Part shown: piece after piece, positions 63,999-64,000 of the stretch
Numbering within the stretch: position 1 is the stretch's first letter
How the letters are laid out: each line of letters opens with the position of its first letter
Source of the DNA: Microbacteriaceae bacterium
GTDB lineage: Bacteria > Actinomycetota > Actinomycetes > Actinomycetales > Microbacteriaceae
DNA: 64,000 bases
NCBI GenBank assembly: GCA_024639845.1
Contig: JAHEGG010000003.1
Span: 111,749-175,748, forward strand
Direction of reading: 5' to 3'
Program-made: the position numbers and the translations under genes
Notes under the pieces: generated by a model
What the model was told of the DNA's origin: nothing
The model's input: only the letters and a program-made list of their open reading frames with translations
Databases searched by the model: none

Positions 63999-64000
63999 AG

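Overview
The window is a 64 kb piece of an actinobacterial chromosome, most likely a small-genome Microbacteriaceae of the freshwater Luna type (Rhodoluna/Aquiluna-like). That placement is an inference. It rests on a moderate GC content, very tight gene packing, an AdnA/AdnB helicase-nuclease pair next to nudC and a UvrD2-like gene, the DapD/DapE lysine branch, the Mrp-DUF1003-MgtE-N block, and a crtB-crtI-crtYe-crtYf-crtEb cluster for a C50 carotenoid. I see no insertion sequence, prophage, CRISPR array, integrase or other sign of an accessory island. About 58 protein genes and two tRNA genes fill the window. The longest gap without a gene is about 250 bases (41146-41398).

Layout. 1-10.4 kb: DNA repair (UvrD2-like helicase cut by the window start, NudC, a kinase-fold protein lacking catalytic residues, AdnB, AdnA). 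10.4-17.8 kb: a small membrane protein, a ferritin-like protein divergent from a DEAD-box RNA helicase, a PHP phosphoesterase, a proline aminopeptidase, and a general-stress/psuG/psuK operon for pseudouridine breakdown. 17.9-28.5 kb: MgtE-N/CBS protein, DUF1003, Mrp, succinate-semialdehyde dehydrogenase, TatB, O-methyltransferase, DUF3117, a PIG-V-like mannosyltransferase, divergent dapE/dapD, thiL and DUF3515. 28.5-34.7 kb: one tightly overlapped operon leuC-leuD-murA-plsC-gpsA-ddl that mixes leucine, peptidoglycan and phospholipid synthesis. 34.8-41.1 kb: an MFS carrier and a BMP-type nucleoside ABC transporter. 41.4-47.5 kb: tRNA-Glu, diacylglycerol kinase, a CopB-type ATPase with a CsoR-like repressor, an MBL-fold protein, tRNA-Gln and gltX. 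47.5-59 kb: FAH-family protein, ilvE, leuB, methyltransferase, rhodanese, serA, an HTH-nucleotidyltransferase protein, ilvC, ilvN, ilvB, ilvD. 59-64 kb: CorA and the carotenoid cluster.

The clearest genome-wide signal is in the start regions. At least 17 genes have a TANNNT hexamer ending exactly 6 or 7 bases before the start codon, which is the signature of leaderless transcripts. Several divergent pairs use overlapping or back-to-back -10 elements inside 23-42 bp. I see no wholly new multi-gene system. The best candidates for something undescribed are the degenerate kinase beside the AdnAB genes, the CsoR-like regulator with a Cys-His-His metal site facing a palindromic operator, the self-contained HTH-nucleotidyltransferase gene with a palindrome over its own -10, and the 23-bp bidirectional promoters.
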